Positions 1 through 6,592 of a DNA stretch of 6,593 bases are shown here, in pieces. The position numbers were made by a program, and so were the translations under genes. Each line of letters opens with the position of its first letter. Positions within the stretch are counted from its first letter, which is position 1. The DNA is from Abditibacteriales bacterium (GTDB lineage: Bacteria; Armatimonadota; Abditibacteriia; Abditibacteriales; JANWYM01): positions 1 to 6,593 of the forward strand of contig JANWYM010000241.1 in assembly GCA_025055355.1 (NCBI GenBank), read 5' to 3'. The notes beneath the pieces are model-generated. The model had not been told where the DNA came from and did not search any database. It was given only the letters and a program-made list of their open reading frames with translations.

Positions 1-1
1 G

Positions 2-49
2 ATACTTTGCTGTTGTGGTGTCGTGATGCTCTCGTTGGCGCAGGGGGCG
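2..49 (+). other. C-terminal part of a Sec signal peptide (start codon outside the window)
   Basis: The first 13 visible residues read ILCCCGVVMLSLA, a hydrophobic core, then QGA and RTLSVPT, where the first repeat begins. SLA (cleavage after base 40) and QGA (after base 49) are both plausible signal peptidase I sites with small residues at -1. The basic n-region and initiator codon are not in the window. The three adjacent Cys do not fit a lipobox, because they precede most of the hydrophobic core instead of following it. The segment places the rest of the protein outside the cytoplasm. Confidence 0.75.
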
Positions 50-3000
50 CGCACGCTCAGTGTGCCGACCCTCGCGCGAGAGCCGGGGGCGACGTTCTTT
101 GTGCCGGTCAACATCAGCGATGCGACGGGGGTGGCGGGATTTGAGTTCACCTTGTCGTTCAACCCGGCGCACTTGCAGGTGGTGCGTCCTGGCGACCCGG
201 CGCGCCCCACTGCGCTCACCAGTGGCTTCACGGTGGGCGGGAGCGCGGACAACACCGCCGGGCGCGTGCGCGTGACGCTGGTGGGCAGCGCGGCGATCGC
301 CAGCGGCAGCGGCGCGTTCGCGGAGGTCGAGTTCCGCGTCCGCCCCGATGCCCCCATCGGCGCGGGGGCGGCGCTGACGTTGAGCAACGTCGTCCTGCGT
401 GACGCCCGGGGCAACCCGCTCAGCCCCGCCCCTACCCTGAGCAACGGCTTCTTCACCGTCGCTACACCCGCACGCCGTCTGAGCATCCCCAACGCCTCCG
501 TGCCGGCGGGCGACAAGGTCAAAATCACCATCAACACCAACGACGCCAGCGGCATCGCCGGCGGTGACTTCGCCTTCACCTTCAACCCAGCGATTTTGCA
601 AGCGACGCGCCCGCAAAGCCCGGCGGACTTGACCCCACTCACGGCGGGCTTCAACGTCACGGGGCGCGCCGACAACGCCACCGGCACGGTGCAAATCGCC
701 TTGGCGAGCAACACCGCCCTCGCCGCAGGCAGCGGGGCACTGGTGGAGGTTGAGTTTCAGGTCAACCGCAATGCCACCTTCAACATGCAGAGCCCGCTCA
801 ACTTCACTCAAGCCATCCTGCGCGACGCCCAGGGCAACCGCATCGCAGCGGCGACGCAGAACGGCGTCTTCACCGTCGCCGCCGGCAGGCGAATCACCAT
901 TCCTGCGCTGAGCGGATTAGCGGGCGCGGAGGTTGATGTGCCCATCAACATTGACAACGCCGCCGGCGTCGCAGGGGGAGATTTCACGATCGCCTACAAC
1001 CCTGCCATCGCGCAAGTCGTGCGCCCCGGCAACCCCGCCCGGACCACCCCGCTCACAATGGGTTTCAGCGTCAGCGGCAGCGCGGACAACAGGGCGGGCA
1101 GGGTGCAAGTCTCTCTCTCTGGTGCCGCACCGATTACCAGCGGCAGCGGCGCGCTATTGACCGTCACCTTCCGCCTCAGCCCCACCGCCAGCCCCGGGCA
1201 GTTCAGCGACTTGAACCTTCTCGTGGCAGTAGTGCGCGACCGAGGCGGCGAGCCGTTCGCCTCCACGCCCACCAACGGCAGGCTGACCGTCGCCACTCCC
1301 ACACGGCAACTGAGCCTACCGACCCTTTCGGCAGCGGCGGGTGGAAGAGTCACAGTAGCCATTAACATCAACGACGCCAGCGGCGTCGCGGGCGGCAACC
1401 TTGCCTTCACCTACGACCCGGCAATTCTCCAGTCGCTTACGCCCAACGACCCCGCCCGCACGACCGCTCTCACGGCGGGGTTCAACGTCACGGGGCGCGC
1501 CGACAACGAAACGGGGCGGCTCGAGATTGCCTTCGCCCACGACAGCGGGATTCTGAGCGGCAGTGGTGCGCTGCTGACGGTGGAGTTTCGAGTGTTGCTC
1601 ACGGCGGCACCGGGCGCGGTCACCAACCTCAACTTTACGCAAGCCACTTTGTTTGACGCGAGGGGCAACCGCCTGCCGCTCGTGTCGCAGAACGGACGCT
1701 TCACCGTCGCGGCGGGACGGTTGGTGAGCGTGCCTGACGCGACCAGCCCGTCTGGCAGCATCGTCAACATCGGCGTCGTCATAGACGAAGGTAATGGGCT
1801 GACTGGTATTGACCTCGTGCTGCGCTACAACCCCGCTATTCTACAAGCGGTGCATCCGGGCAACCCGGCGCAGACCACCGCGCTCACGGTGGGTTTCACG
1901 GTGAGCGGGCGGGCGGACAACACCGCCGGGCAGATGCAACTCAGCCTCGCCAGTGACACCCCGTTGGGTGCGGGGGGCGGCACGCTGGTGATCATCCCTT
2001 TCCAAGTCAAAACCGGCGTCGGCGCCGGTGCGACCAGCCCGCTTACGTTGGTCGGCGCGGTGCTGCGCGACCAAGATGGCGTCCTCATCCCCAGCAGCCT
2101 CAGGAGTGGGACTTTCACCGTGCAGGCGGTCACGCCGCGTCGCGTCAGCATCCCGACCAACCTCAGCGGTGTGCCGGGAGCATTGGCGCAGGTGCCGCTC
2201 AACGTGGACAACCACGATGGCGTGGCAGGTGGTGACTTCACCTTCGCCTTCGATCCGACGGTGCTGCAGGTCGTGCGCCCCGAAGCCCCCGTTGACCCCG
2301 CCTCACTCCCACCCGGCTTCACCGCCACCGGGCGCGCCGACAACGCGCGCGGCGAGGTGCGGCTCAGCCTCGCGAGCGCCGTGCCGCTGGGCGGGGGCGC
2401 CGGCACGCTGCTGCGCGTGGACGTCCTCGTCCGCCCCGACGCCGCGCTCGGACGCACAAGCCCGCTGAACTTTCAAGCCGCCACCTTGCGCGACCGCGAC
2501 GGCAATCTCCTGCCCACGGCGACGACCGACGGAGTATTGACCACCAGCGGGGGGCGGCGCGTGTCGGTGCCGACGGTGGACGCCTCCGCCACGTTGCCGA
2601 CGGCGGTGCCGATCAACATTGACGATGCCACCGGGGTGGCGGGCGCGGACATCACCCTCACCTTCGACCCAACCGTGGTGCAGGTGCTCAACCCCGCCAG
2701 CCCCGCCGAAGCCGGTCCGCTCGCCCCCGACGCCACCGTCATCGGCAACGCCGACAACGTGCGCGGCGTCGTCCACCTCGCCCTCTCGCGGGGGCAGGGC
2801 ATCGCGGGGGGCGGCGGCACGCTCCTGCGCCTCATCATGCTCGTCAACCCCACCGCGCCGACCACGGCGACGAGTCCACTCAACCTCACCCGCGTCGTGC
2901 TGCGCGACCAAGGGGGCGCGTTCATCCCCAGCACCACCCTCAGCGGTCTCCTGCGCATCGCCCCCGACCGCGTCCTCAGCACGCCCAACATGGAGTTAGC

Positions 3001-6000
3001 GCCGGGCAGTCAGGTGTTCGTGCCCGTCCTCGTCAACAACGCCGCCCACGTGGCAGGGCTGGACGTGGACTTCCGCTTCGACAACGACCTGCTGGAAATT
3101 GACGCGGTGAACCCGGTGCAACTGTCGCCTCTGACCAGCGGCTTCACCTTCCAGGTCAACGCCGACAACGCCACCGGACGCGCGCAGGTCACCCTCGCCT
3201 CGGCGGACGCCATCCCCGCCGGCAGCGGCGCGCTGTTGTTCTTCAACCTGCGTCTCAAGGACACCGCCCCTATCGGGCAAATCACGCCGCTGACGCTCGC
3301 CGCCGCCCGCTTGCACGCTCGGTTCGGGGCGCTCATCCCCAGCGTGGTCTCCAGCGGGACTCTGCGCGTCATTGAGTTTCGCATCGCTGACTGCATCGGG
3401 CTTGACCTCGGCGCGGGCGCGGTCGACCTCATCCGTCTGCGGTTCACCTCTACCCTCAATGCCGCCGAAGCGGTTGACCCCGCTCGCTATGAAGTGCGCG
3501 TCCCCCAGGACGCCGCGACGCCGCTGGACCTGAGCGGTGTCGCCTTTGATTACGACAATGCCACGCAAACGGTCACCCTGAGCCGGTTGAACCTCAACGT
3601 GGGCGATACCTTCAAAGTCACCGTCACCAACCTTCACTCCAGCAGTGGCGCGCCCCTGCCGCCCGACGGGGTGTCCAACGTCTGCATCGGCACGGTCCGC
3701 GACGGTATCCCCCCCCGCCTGATCGCCTGCGAGGCGACGGCGACGAGCATCTCGGTGACTTTCTCCGAGCCGATGACCCTCGGCGATGTCACGCAGTCGT
3801 TCGTCTATGATGTGCGCATCCCCGCGACCGCCGCTGTGCCGCTCGACCTCGCAACCGCCGTCGTGATCCACGATACGACAACGAACACCACCATCATCAG
3901 CAACATCACCGTCCCCTCCAATACCACTTTCCGCGTGCGCGTGGTGGCAGTGCGCGACGCCGCCGGAAACTTCATCGTGGACGATGGGGTGTCCAACGTC
4001 TGCGTCGGTTCAACCGGGGTGGCTGCCCCCGAAAACGTCGTCAGCACTACCGCCGATAACGGGGACAACCTGAACCCGCTGCCGGGAAGTTTGCGGGCGG
4101 CGCTGGTCTTCGCCAACAACCATACCGGCCCTGATACGATTGAGTTCCGCGTCCCCGTCACCGACCCCGGCTTCAACGGGCAGGTGTTTGTCTTTCGTCC
4201 GCTGGCGGCTCTCCCGCCGTTGACGGACAGCGATACCACCTTGGATGGCAGCACGCAGACCGCCTTCACGGGCGATACCAACCCCAACGGTCCGGAGATC
4301 GTCCTAAACGGGGCAAGCGCTGGCACGGACGGTCTCACTATCACGTCGGCGCGGAACGTCGTGCGTGCCCTCGTCATCAACGGCTTTAGCGGTCACGGCA
4401 TTGCCATTGTGGGCGGCGCCGCGACGGATAACACCATCATCGGTTGCTACATCGGGACGGACGCGGGGGGCGGGAGCGCGGTGGGCAACGGTGCGCACGG
4501 CGTGCGCCTTTTCAACTGTGCCCGCAACACCGTCGGTGGGACGGACCCCGCCCGTCGCAACCTGATTGCGGGCAACGGCGCCAGCGGGGTCAGCCTGGAG
4601 GGTGGGGGCAACCATCGGGTCTTGAACAACTACATCGGTACCACGCGGGGCGGCAGTGCGGCTCTCCCCAACGGCGGTGAGGGCGTGTTCATCAACGCCA
4701 GCGCGAACAACGAGGTGGGAGCGCCCAGCGCGGGTAACGTGCTGTCGGGCAATCGGGGGGCTGGGGTGCGCATCGTCGGGGCGGCGGCAACTAACAACGT
4801 CGTGGCGGGCAACCGCATCGGCACGACGGCGGGCGGGGACGCAGCGCTTCCGAACAGACGCGGGGTGGTCATCGCCTTGAGCGCGAACAGCAACACCGTC
4901 GGTGGGACGGCGACAGGGGCGGGGAATGTCATCTCCGGCAACACAGGCGCCGGCGTTGAAATCGTCGGGGCGGGGGCGAATGGTAACCACGTGGTCGGAA
5001 ACATCATCGGCGCCAACGCCGCTGGCGGCGCGCCCGTGCCGAACAATAGCGATGGCATCCTCGTCAGTGACGGCGCGGCGGACAACACCATCGGCGGCGC
5101 GGCGGCAACCGAAGGCAACCTCATCGCCTTCAACGGGCGCGATGGGGTGCGCCTCGAAGGGGCAGCAACGGTCAATAACCGCATCACGCGCAACCGCACA
5201 GTCGCTAATGGGGGCATCGGCATCAACCTCGTCGGCGGCATCGAGGACGCCAGCGGCGTCACCGCCAACGACCCCGGCGACGGCGACAGCGGACCGAACA
5301 ACCTCATGAACACGCCCGTCATCACCCGCGCTCTGGGCGGCAGCCTCACAGTAGAGGGGAGCCTGGACACACCCAACCCGCAGACAACGGTAGTGGAAAT
5401 CTTTGCCACCAGCCGTGCCTCGCGCGCGGAGCCGCTGCGCCGCGAAGGGGAGACCTTCCTCGGCAGCGCAACGCCTGACAGCAGCGGCAATTGGTCGGTG
5501 ACTTTGACTCTGACGGTCCCTGACACCTCCTTCATCACGGCGACAGCGACCGACAGTGCAGGCAACACCTCCGAGTTCTCCGCTCCCGTGGAGGTCGGGT
5601 TTGTGTCGCCGCCCACTGCTGAGCCGCGCCTATCGGGCAGCGCGGAGCCAAGCACGGTGGAAGTGGGAGGAACAGCAACCCTTCGCATTCGCACGGACGA
5701 CACAGCGGGCAACCCCATCGCCGGGGCGCGCGTGAGCCTGCAGGTCACCAGCGGGGGCGGGACGCTGAGCGTGACCTCGGTGGTCACTGACAACACCGGC
5801 AGTGCGCAAGCCACTCTCTCCAACGTCCCGCTCGGTGTCAACACGGTGACCCTCACGACCACGCTCGGCGGGCGCTCCTTCACGGTCACGGTGGACGTTA
5901 TCGGCGTGCAGCGGTTTCACCTCGCGGCGGGTGTCTCCTTCTTCTCCATCCCGTTTGATGTTTCCAACATTCCCCCGCCGACATTGTTTAACATCCCCGC

Positions 6001-6592
6001 CGAGCAGGTGAAGTTGGCGGAGTGGGACACCAGTTTGCGTGGTGGAGCGGGTGATTACGTCTTTTATACTCCGAGGCAGGTGGACCTCACCCATCGTCCG
6101 TTCAACCTCCTGCGGGGCAGGGGCTATTGGATTCAGACCGATTCGGCTCGCACGGTGGACATCACGACGAGCGCGGCACCCGACCCAAACCAGCCCGCGG
6201 AGGTTGACCTGTCCCGTCCCACGGCAGGTTGGGTGGCGGCAGGCAACCCCACCCTGTTCGCCCTGCGCTGGGACCTCAACCGCATTCGCGTCCTGCGCGG
6301 TGGGACGGACGTAGGCGCACTCTCACAAGCGGGCGGCGCCGTGAACCCGAACGTGCTCTTAGTGGACCCTTACGCCTGGATTTTCGACCCCCGTATCAAC
6401 AACTACCGCCTCGTCTTCGACCCGGCGTTTTTGGGGCTGGTGGAGTTCGCGCCAGAGTTAGTGGGACAGTCCATCGCCGTGCGCGACGACTGGCCGAGCG
6501 GGCACGGGGCGTGGATTTTCGTCCGCGTCCCCAACCTGCGGCTGCGCTTTCCTCCCGCCTTGTTCGTGCGCCAGGCGCGAGCCAAGCAAGCC
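2..6592 (+). CDS. Giant secreted multi-modular protein: eight cohesin-like repeats, Ig-like modules, parallel beta-helix (partial at both ends)
   Basis: This single frame is uninterrupted for 2197 codons and fills the window. It begins inside a hydrophobic segment followed by small residues, which reads as the end of a Sec signal peptide, so the start codon lies just upstream. In-frame GTG (23) and ATG (26) exist, but they would cut the hydrophobic core and no ribosome binding site precedes them. Module order: eight cohesin-like repeats (residues 17-1124), two Cys-paired Ig-like modules (1125-1339), beta-helix with GSLRAA-type N-cap (1341-1769), Ig-like (1770-1866), Big_1-like (1867-1968), Trp-rich C-terminal region (1969 onward). 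No catalytic motif is seen. Export and an extracellular scaffold or adhesin role are inferred from the module types. Composition is odd: only 7 Lys, all 8 Trp within the last 370 residues, and no Cys in the eight repeats. The coding call is near certain; the biological role is not known. Confidence 0.96.
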   Translation, partial: MLCCCGVVMLSLAQGARTLSVPTLAREPGATFFVPVNISDATGVAGFEFTLSFNPAHLQVVRPGDPARPTALTSGFTVGGSADNTAGRVRVTLVGSAAIASGSGAFAEVEFRVRPDAPIGAGAALTLSNVVLRDARGNPLSPAPTLSNGFFTVATPARRLSIPNASVPAGDKVKITINTNDASGIAGGDFAFTFNPAILQATRPQSPADLTPLTAGFNVTGRADNATGTVQIALASNTALAAGSGALVEVEFQVNRNATFNMQSPLNFTQAILRDAQGNRIAAATQNGVFTVAAGRRITIPALSGLAGAEVDVPINIDNAAGVAGGDFTIAYNPAIAQVVRPGNPARTTPLTMGFSVSGSADNRAGRVQVSLSGAAPITSGSGALLTVTFRLSPTASPGQFSDLNLLVAVVRDRGGEPFASTPTNGRLTVATPTRQLSLPTLSAAAGGRVTVAININDASGVAGGNLAFTYDPAILQSLTPNDPARTTALTAGFNVTGRADNETGRLEIAFAHDSGILSGSGALLTVEFRVLLTAAPGAVTNLNFTQATLFDARGNRLPLVSQNGRFTVAAGRLVSVPDATSPSGSIVNIGVVIDEGNGLTGIDLVLRYNPAILQAVHPGNPAQTTALTVGFTVSGRADNTAGQMQLSLASDTPLGAGGGTLVIIPFQVKTGVGAGATSPLTLVGAVLRDQDGVLIPSSLRSGTFTVQAVTPRRVSIPTNLSGVPGALAQVPLNVDNHDGVAGGDFTFAFDPTVLQVVRPEAPVDPASLPPGFTATGRADNARGEVRLSLASAVPLGGGAGTLLRVDVLVRPDAALGRTSPLNFQAATLRDRDGNLLPTATTDGVLTTSGGRRVSVPTVDASATLPTAVPINIDDATGVAGADITLTFDPTVVQVLNPASPAEAGPLAPDATVIGNADNVRGVVHLALSRGQGIAGGGGTLLRLIMLVNPTAPTTATSPLNLTRVVLRDQGGAFIPSTTLSGLLRIAPDRVLSTPNMELAPGSQVFVPVLVNNAAHVAGLDVDFRFDNDLLEIDAVNPVQLSPLTSGFTFQVNADNATGRAQVTLASADAIPAGSGALLFFNLRLKDTAPIGQITPLTLAAARLHARFGALIPSVVSSGTLRVIEFRIADCIGLDLGAGAVDLIRLRFTSTLNAAEAVDPARYEVRVPQDAATPLDLSGVAFDYDNATQTVTLSRLNLNVGDTFKVTVTNLHSSSGAPLPPDGVSNVCIGTVRDGIPPRLIACEATATSISVTFSEPMTLGDVTQSFVYDVRIPATAAVPLDLATAVVIHDTTTNTTIISNITVPSNTTFRVRVVAVRDAAGNFIVDDGVSNVCVGSTGVAAPENVVSTTADNGDNLNPLPGSLRAALVFANNHTGPDTIEFRVPVTDPGFNGQVFVFRPLAALPPLTDSDTTLDGSTQTAFTGDTNPNGPEIVLNGASAGTDGLTITSARNVVRALVINGFSGHGIAIVGGAATDNTIIGCYIGTDAGGGSAVGNGAHGVRLFNCARNTVGGTDPARRNLIAGNGASGVSLEGGGNHRVLNNYIGTTRGGSAALPNGGEGVFINASANNEVGAPSAGNVLSGNRGAGVRIVGAAATNNVVAGNRIGTTAGGDAALPNRRGVVIALSANSNTVGGTATGAGNVISGNTGAGVEIVGAGANGNHVVGNIIGANAAGGAPVPNNSDGILVSDGAADNTIGGAAATEGNLIAFNGRDGVRLEGAATVNNRITRNRTVANGGIGINLVGGIEDASGVTANDPGDGDSGPNNLMNTPVITRALGGSLTVEGSLDTPNPQTTVVEIFATSRASRAEPLRREGETFLGSATPDSSGNWSVTLTLTVPDTSFITATATDSAGNTSEFSAPVEVGFVSPPTAEPRLSGSAEPSTVEVGGTATLRIRTDDTAGNPIAGARVSLQVTSGGGTLSVTSVVTDNTGSAQATLSNVPLGVNTVTLTTTLGGRSFTVTVDVIGVQRFHLAAGVSFFSIPFDVSNIPPPTLFNIPAEQVKLAEWDTSLRGGAGDYVFYTPRQVDLTHRPFNLLRGRGYWIQTDSARTVDITTSAAPDPNQPAEVDLSRPTAGWVAAGNPTLFALRWDLNRIRVLRGGTDVGALSQAGGAVNPNVLLVDPYAWIFDPRINNYRLVFDPAFLGLVEFAPELVGQSIAVRDDWPSGHGAWIFVRVPNLRLRFPPALFVRQARAKQA
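50..1717 (+). repeat. Two-module super-repeat: modules 1-2 duplicated as modules 3-4
   Basis: Modules 1 and 3 share QVVRPG(D/N)PAR, GSADN and AxxSGSGA, and both end in VATP. Modules 2 and 4 share NDASGxAGG, PAILQ, TAGFNVTGRADN and QNGxFTVAAGR. The DNA agrees: bases 638-676 and 1469-1507 differ at one position in 39, an offset of 831, and bases 302-316 and 1139-1153 are identical over 15, an offset of 837. This pairing indicates that a two-module unit of about 831-837 bp was duplicated after the single modules had already diverged, or that modules 2 and 4 were later homogenised. Confidence 0.75.
1718..3373 (+). repeat. Second cohesin-like sub-family, modules 5-8
   Basis: Modules 5, 6 and 7 replace the GSGAL strand of modules 1-4 with a glycine-rich (G/A)GGxGTL version and use TSPL in the following strand. 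Modules 5 and 7 additionally share LRDQxG and IPS, and 16 identical bases at 2060-2075 and 2897-2912 (offset 837), again hinting at a two-module period. Module 8 (2969-3373) returns to GSGAL but lacks the proline-rich stretch after the second strand and reads HARFGA where others have RDxxGN. It is the most divergent copy and borders the Ig-like pair. Confidence 0.65.
3374..4018 (+). other. Duplicated Ig-like module pair, each with one Cys pair
   Basis: Two modules of about 105-110 residues follow the cohesin array, roughly 3374-3703 and 3704-4018. Each begins with a strand containing one cysteine (ADCIGLD at 3392; LIACEAT at 3728) and has an (R/T)F(T/S) strand near its front. Each then has Y(E/D)VR(V/I)P and a PLDL segment, and closes with DGVSNVC(I/V)G (Cys at 3683 and 4001). 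The second carries FSEPM and VRDAAGN, motifs typical of the bacterial Ig-like Big_5/SbsA-type family. The equivalent cysteines at the first and last strands would let each module be closed by a disulfide, which fits an exported protein. They probably act as rigid spacers between the repeats and the beta-helix. Confidence 0.65.
4022..5308 (+). other. GSLRAA-capped right-handed parallel beta-helix
   Basis: Residues 1341-1440 contain VVSTTADNGDN, PGSLRAA and DTIEFRVP. That is the N-cap arrangement of secreted proteins in which a PGSLRxAI segment leads into a parallel beta-helix. Repeating coils follow with NTIGG, GNxISGNxGAGVxIxG and NxIGTxAGGxAAxPN signatures. Double coils start near 4430, 4610, 4793, 4982 and 5171, a spacing of 60-63 residues. 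Asn is frequent at turn positions, as in Asn ladders of PbH1-type helices. Two Cys (4445, 4517) lie in the first double coil, GCYIG and FNCAR. This fold occurs in pectate-lyase-like enzymes and in adhesins. I see no recognisable lyase catalytic set, so a structural or binding role is more likely, though an unrecognised carbohydrate activity is not excluded. Confidence 0.8.
5309..5599 (+). other. Ig-like module following the beta-helix
   Basis: Starting at NTPVITRA, this module of about 97 residues has a LTVEGSLDTPNP strand, VEIFATS, GETFLGSATPDSSGNW, and closes with FITATATDSAGNTSEF. The order is the one that commonly follows beta-helix proteins of this type (a PNxxxxxEIFA strand, a GxxFLGS strand, then TATATDxxGNTSEFS). 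The region resembling R-A-E-P-L-R-R-E-G replaces the usual cysteine-bearing loop of relatives, so no disulfide is possible here. It holds the first Trp of the protein (5492). It is probably a structural cap or spacer. Confidence 0.7.
5600..5905 (+). other. Invasin/Big_1-type Ig-like module
   Basis: About 100 residues with the Big_1 pattern: GSAEPSTVEVGGTATLRI, then DTAGNPIAGARVSLQV, SGGGTLS, VVTDNTGSAQATLSN, and a final VTLTTTLGG strand. In the family, the (D/N)xxGNPxxGxxV and TDxxGxAxATL segments are the hallmarks, and both are present. Such modules form stalks in intimin/invasin-type adhesins and in many secreted bacterial proteins. Here it links the beta-helix portion to the C-terminal Trp-rich region. 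Confidence 0.75.
5906..6592 (+). other. Trp-rich C-terminal region, function unknown, runs off the window
   Basis: At least 229 residues, compositionally unlike the rest: seven of the protein's eight Trp are here, with far more Phe and Tyr than upstream. It opens FHLAAGVSFFSIPFDV, continues to LLRGRGYWIQTDSA, then GWVAAGNPTLFALRWDLN, VDPYAWIFDP, NNYRLVFDP and GAWIFVRVP. The two halves look related in outline (AG(V/W) opening, an aromatic GYW or GAW near the end of each), suggesting an internal two-fold arrangement. Similar C-terminal patterns are familiar from large exported proteins of environmental bacteria, where an attachment or sorting role is often suspected; I cannot name a family. No LPXTG, SLH or PEP-CTERM signal is visible before the window ends, and the terminus itself is missing. 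Confidence 0.5.

Larger units (their letters stand above)
50..3373 (+). repeat. Array of eight tandem cohesin-like modules
   Basis: Eight modules repeat with a period of 135-141 residues. Approximate starts are bases 50, 473, 887, 1304, 1718, 2138, 2555 and 2969. Each opens with a short strand such as RRLSIP or RRVSVP, then VPVNI, then (D/N)xxGVAGxDFTxxFNPxxLQVV. Next come a TxGFxVxGxADNxxGxV strand pair, an (A/G)GSGALxxVxFxV strand, a TSPLxL-type strand, RDxxGN, and a closing NGxFTV. This order and the near-140-residue length match the type I cohesin / carbohydrate-binding beta-sandwich family. Known cohesins bind dockerin modules and assemble cellulosomes, but cohesin-like modules are also found in bacteria without cellulosomes. 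Here there is no dockerin or cellulose-binding module in view, so a binding or stalk role is inference. The modules contain no cysteine. Module 8 diverges, keeping the ADN motif but losing RDxxGN. Confidence 0.85.

Noticed and set aside
8..16. Lipoprotein signal at the triple cysteine.
   Set aside because: No lipobox residues precede the cysteines, and most of the hydrophobic core follows them, the reverse of lipoprotein order.
23..28. GTG (23) or ATG (26) as the true start of the gene.
   Set aside because: The frame is open upstream to the window edge, the hydrophobic core begins before these codons, and no purine-rich ribosome binding site precedes them.
50..3373. CRISPR array or non-coding tandem repeats.
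   Set aside because: The period is about 414 bases, copies are diverged mostly at synonymous or conservative positions, and the frame is kept through all eight, so this is a protein-level repeat.
2996..3871. A 291-codon open frame on the - strand, plus several shorter ones across 917-3459.
   Set aside because: They repeat with the period of the cohesin array because they are its complement. The products are Arg/Gly/His-rich or Pro/Ser-rich with no recognisable fold, and the + frame has clear module structure throughout.
5267..5305. Dockerin module that could bind the protein's own cohesin-like repeats.
   Set aside because: Only one Asp-rich loop is present; a dockerin needs two 22-residue calcium-binding repeats with following helices.
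4630..5889. A 419-codon open frame on the - strand.
   Set aside because: It lies wholly opposite the beta-helix, Ig-like and Big_1 modules. Its product is a low-complexity Pro/Leu/Ser/Thr/Val mix with no motif, as expected opposite GC-rich, stop-poor coding DNA.
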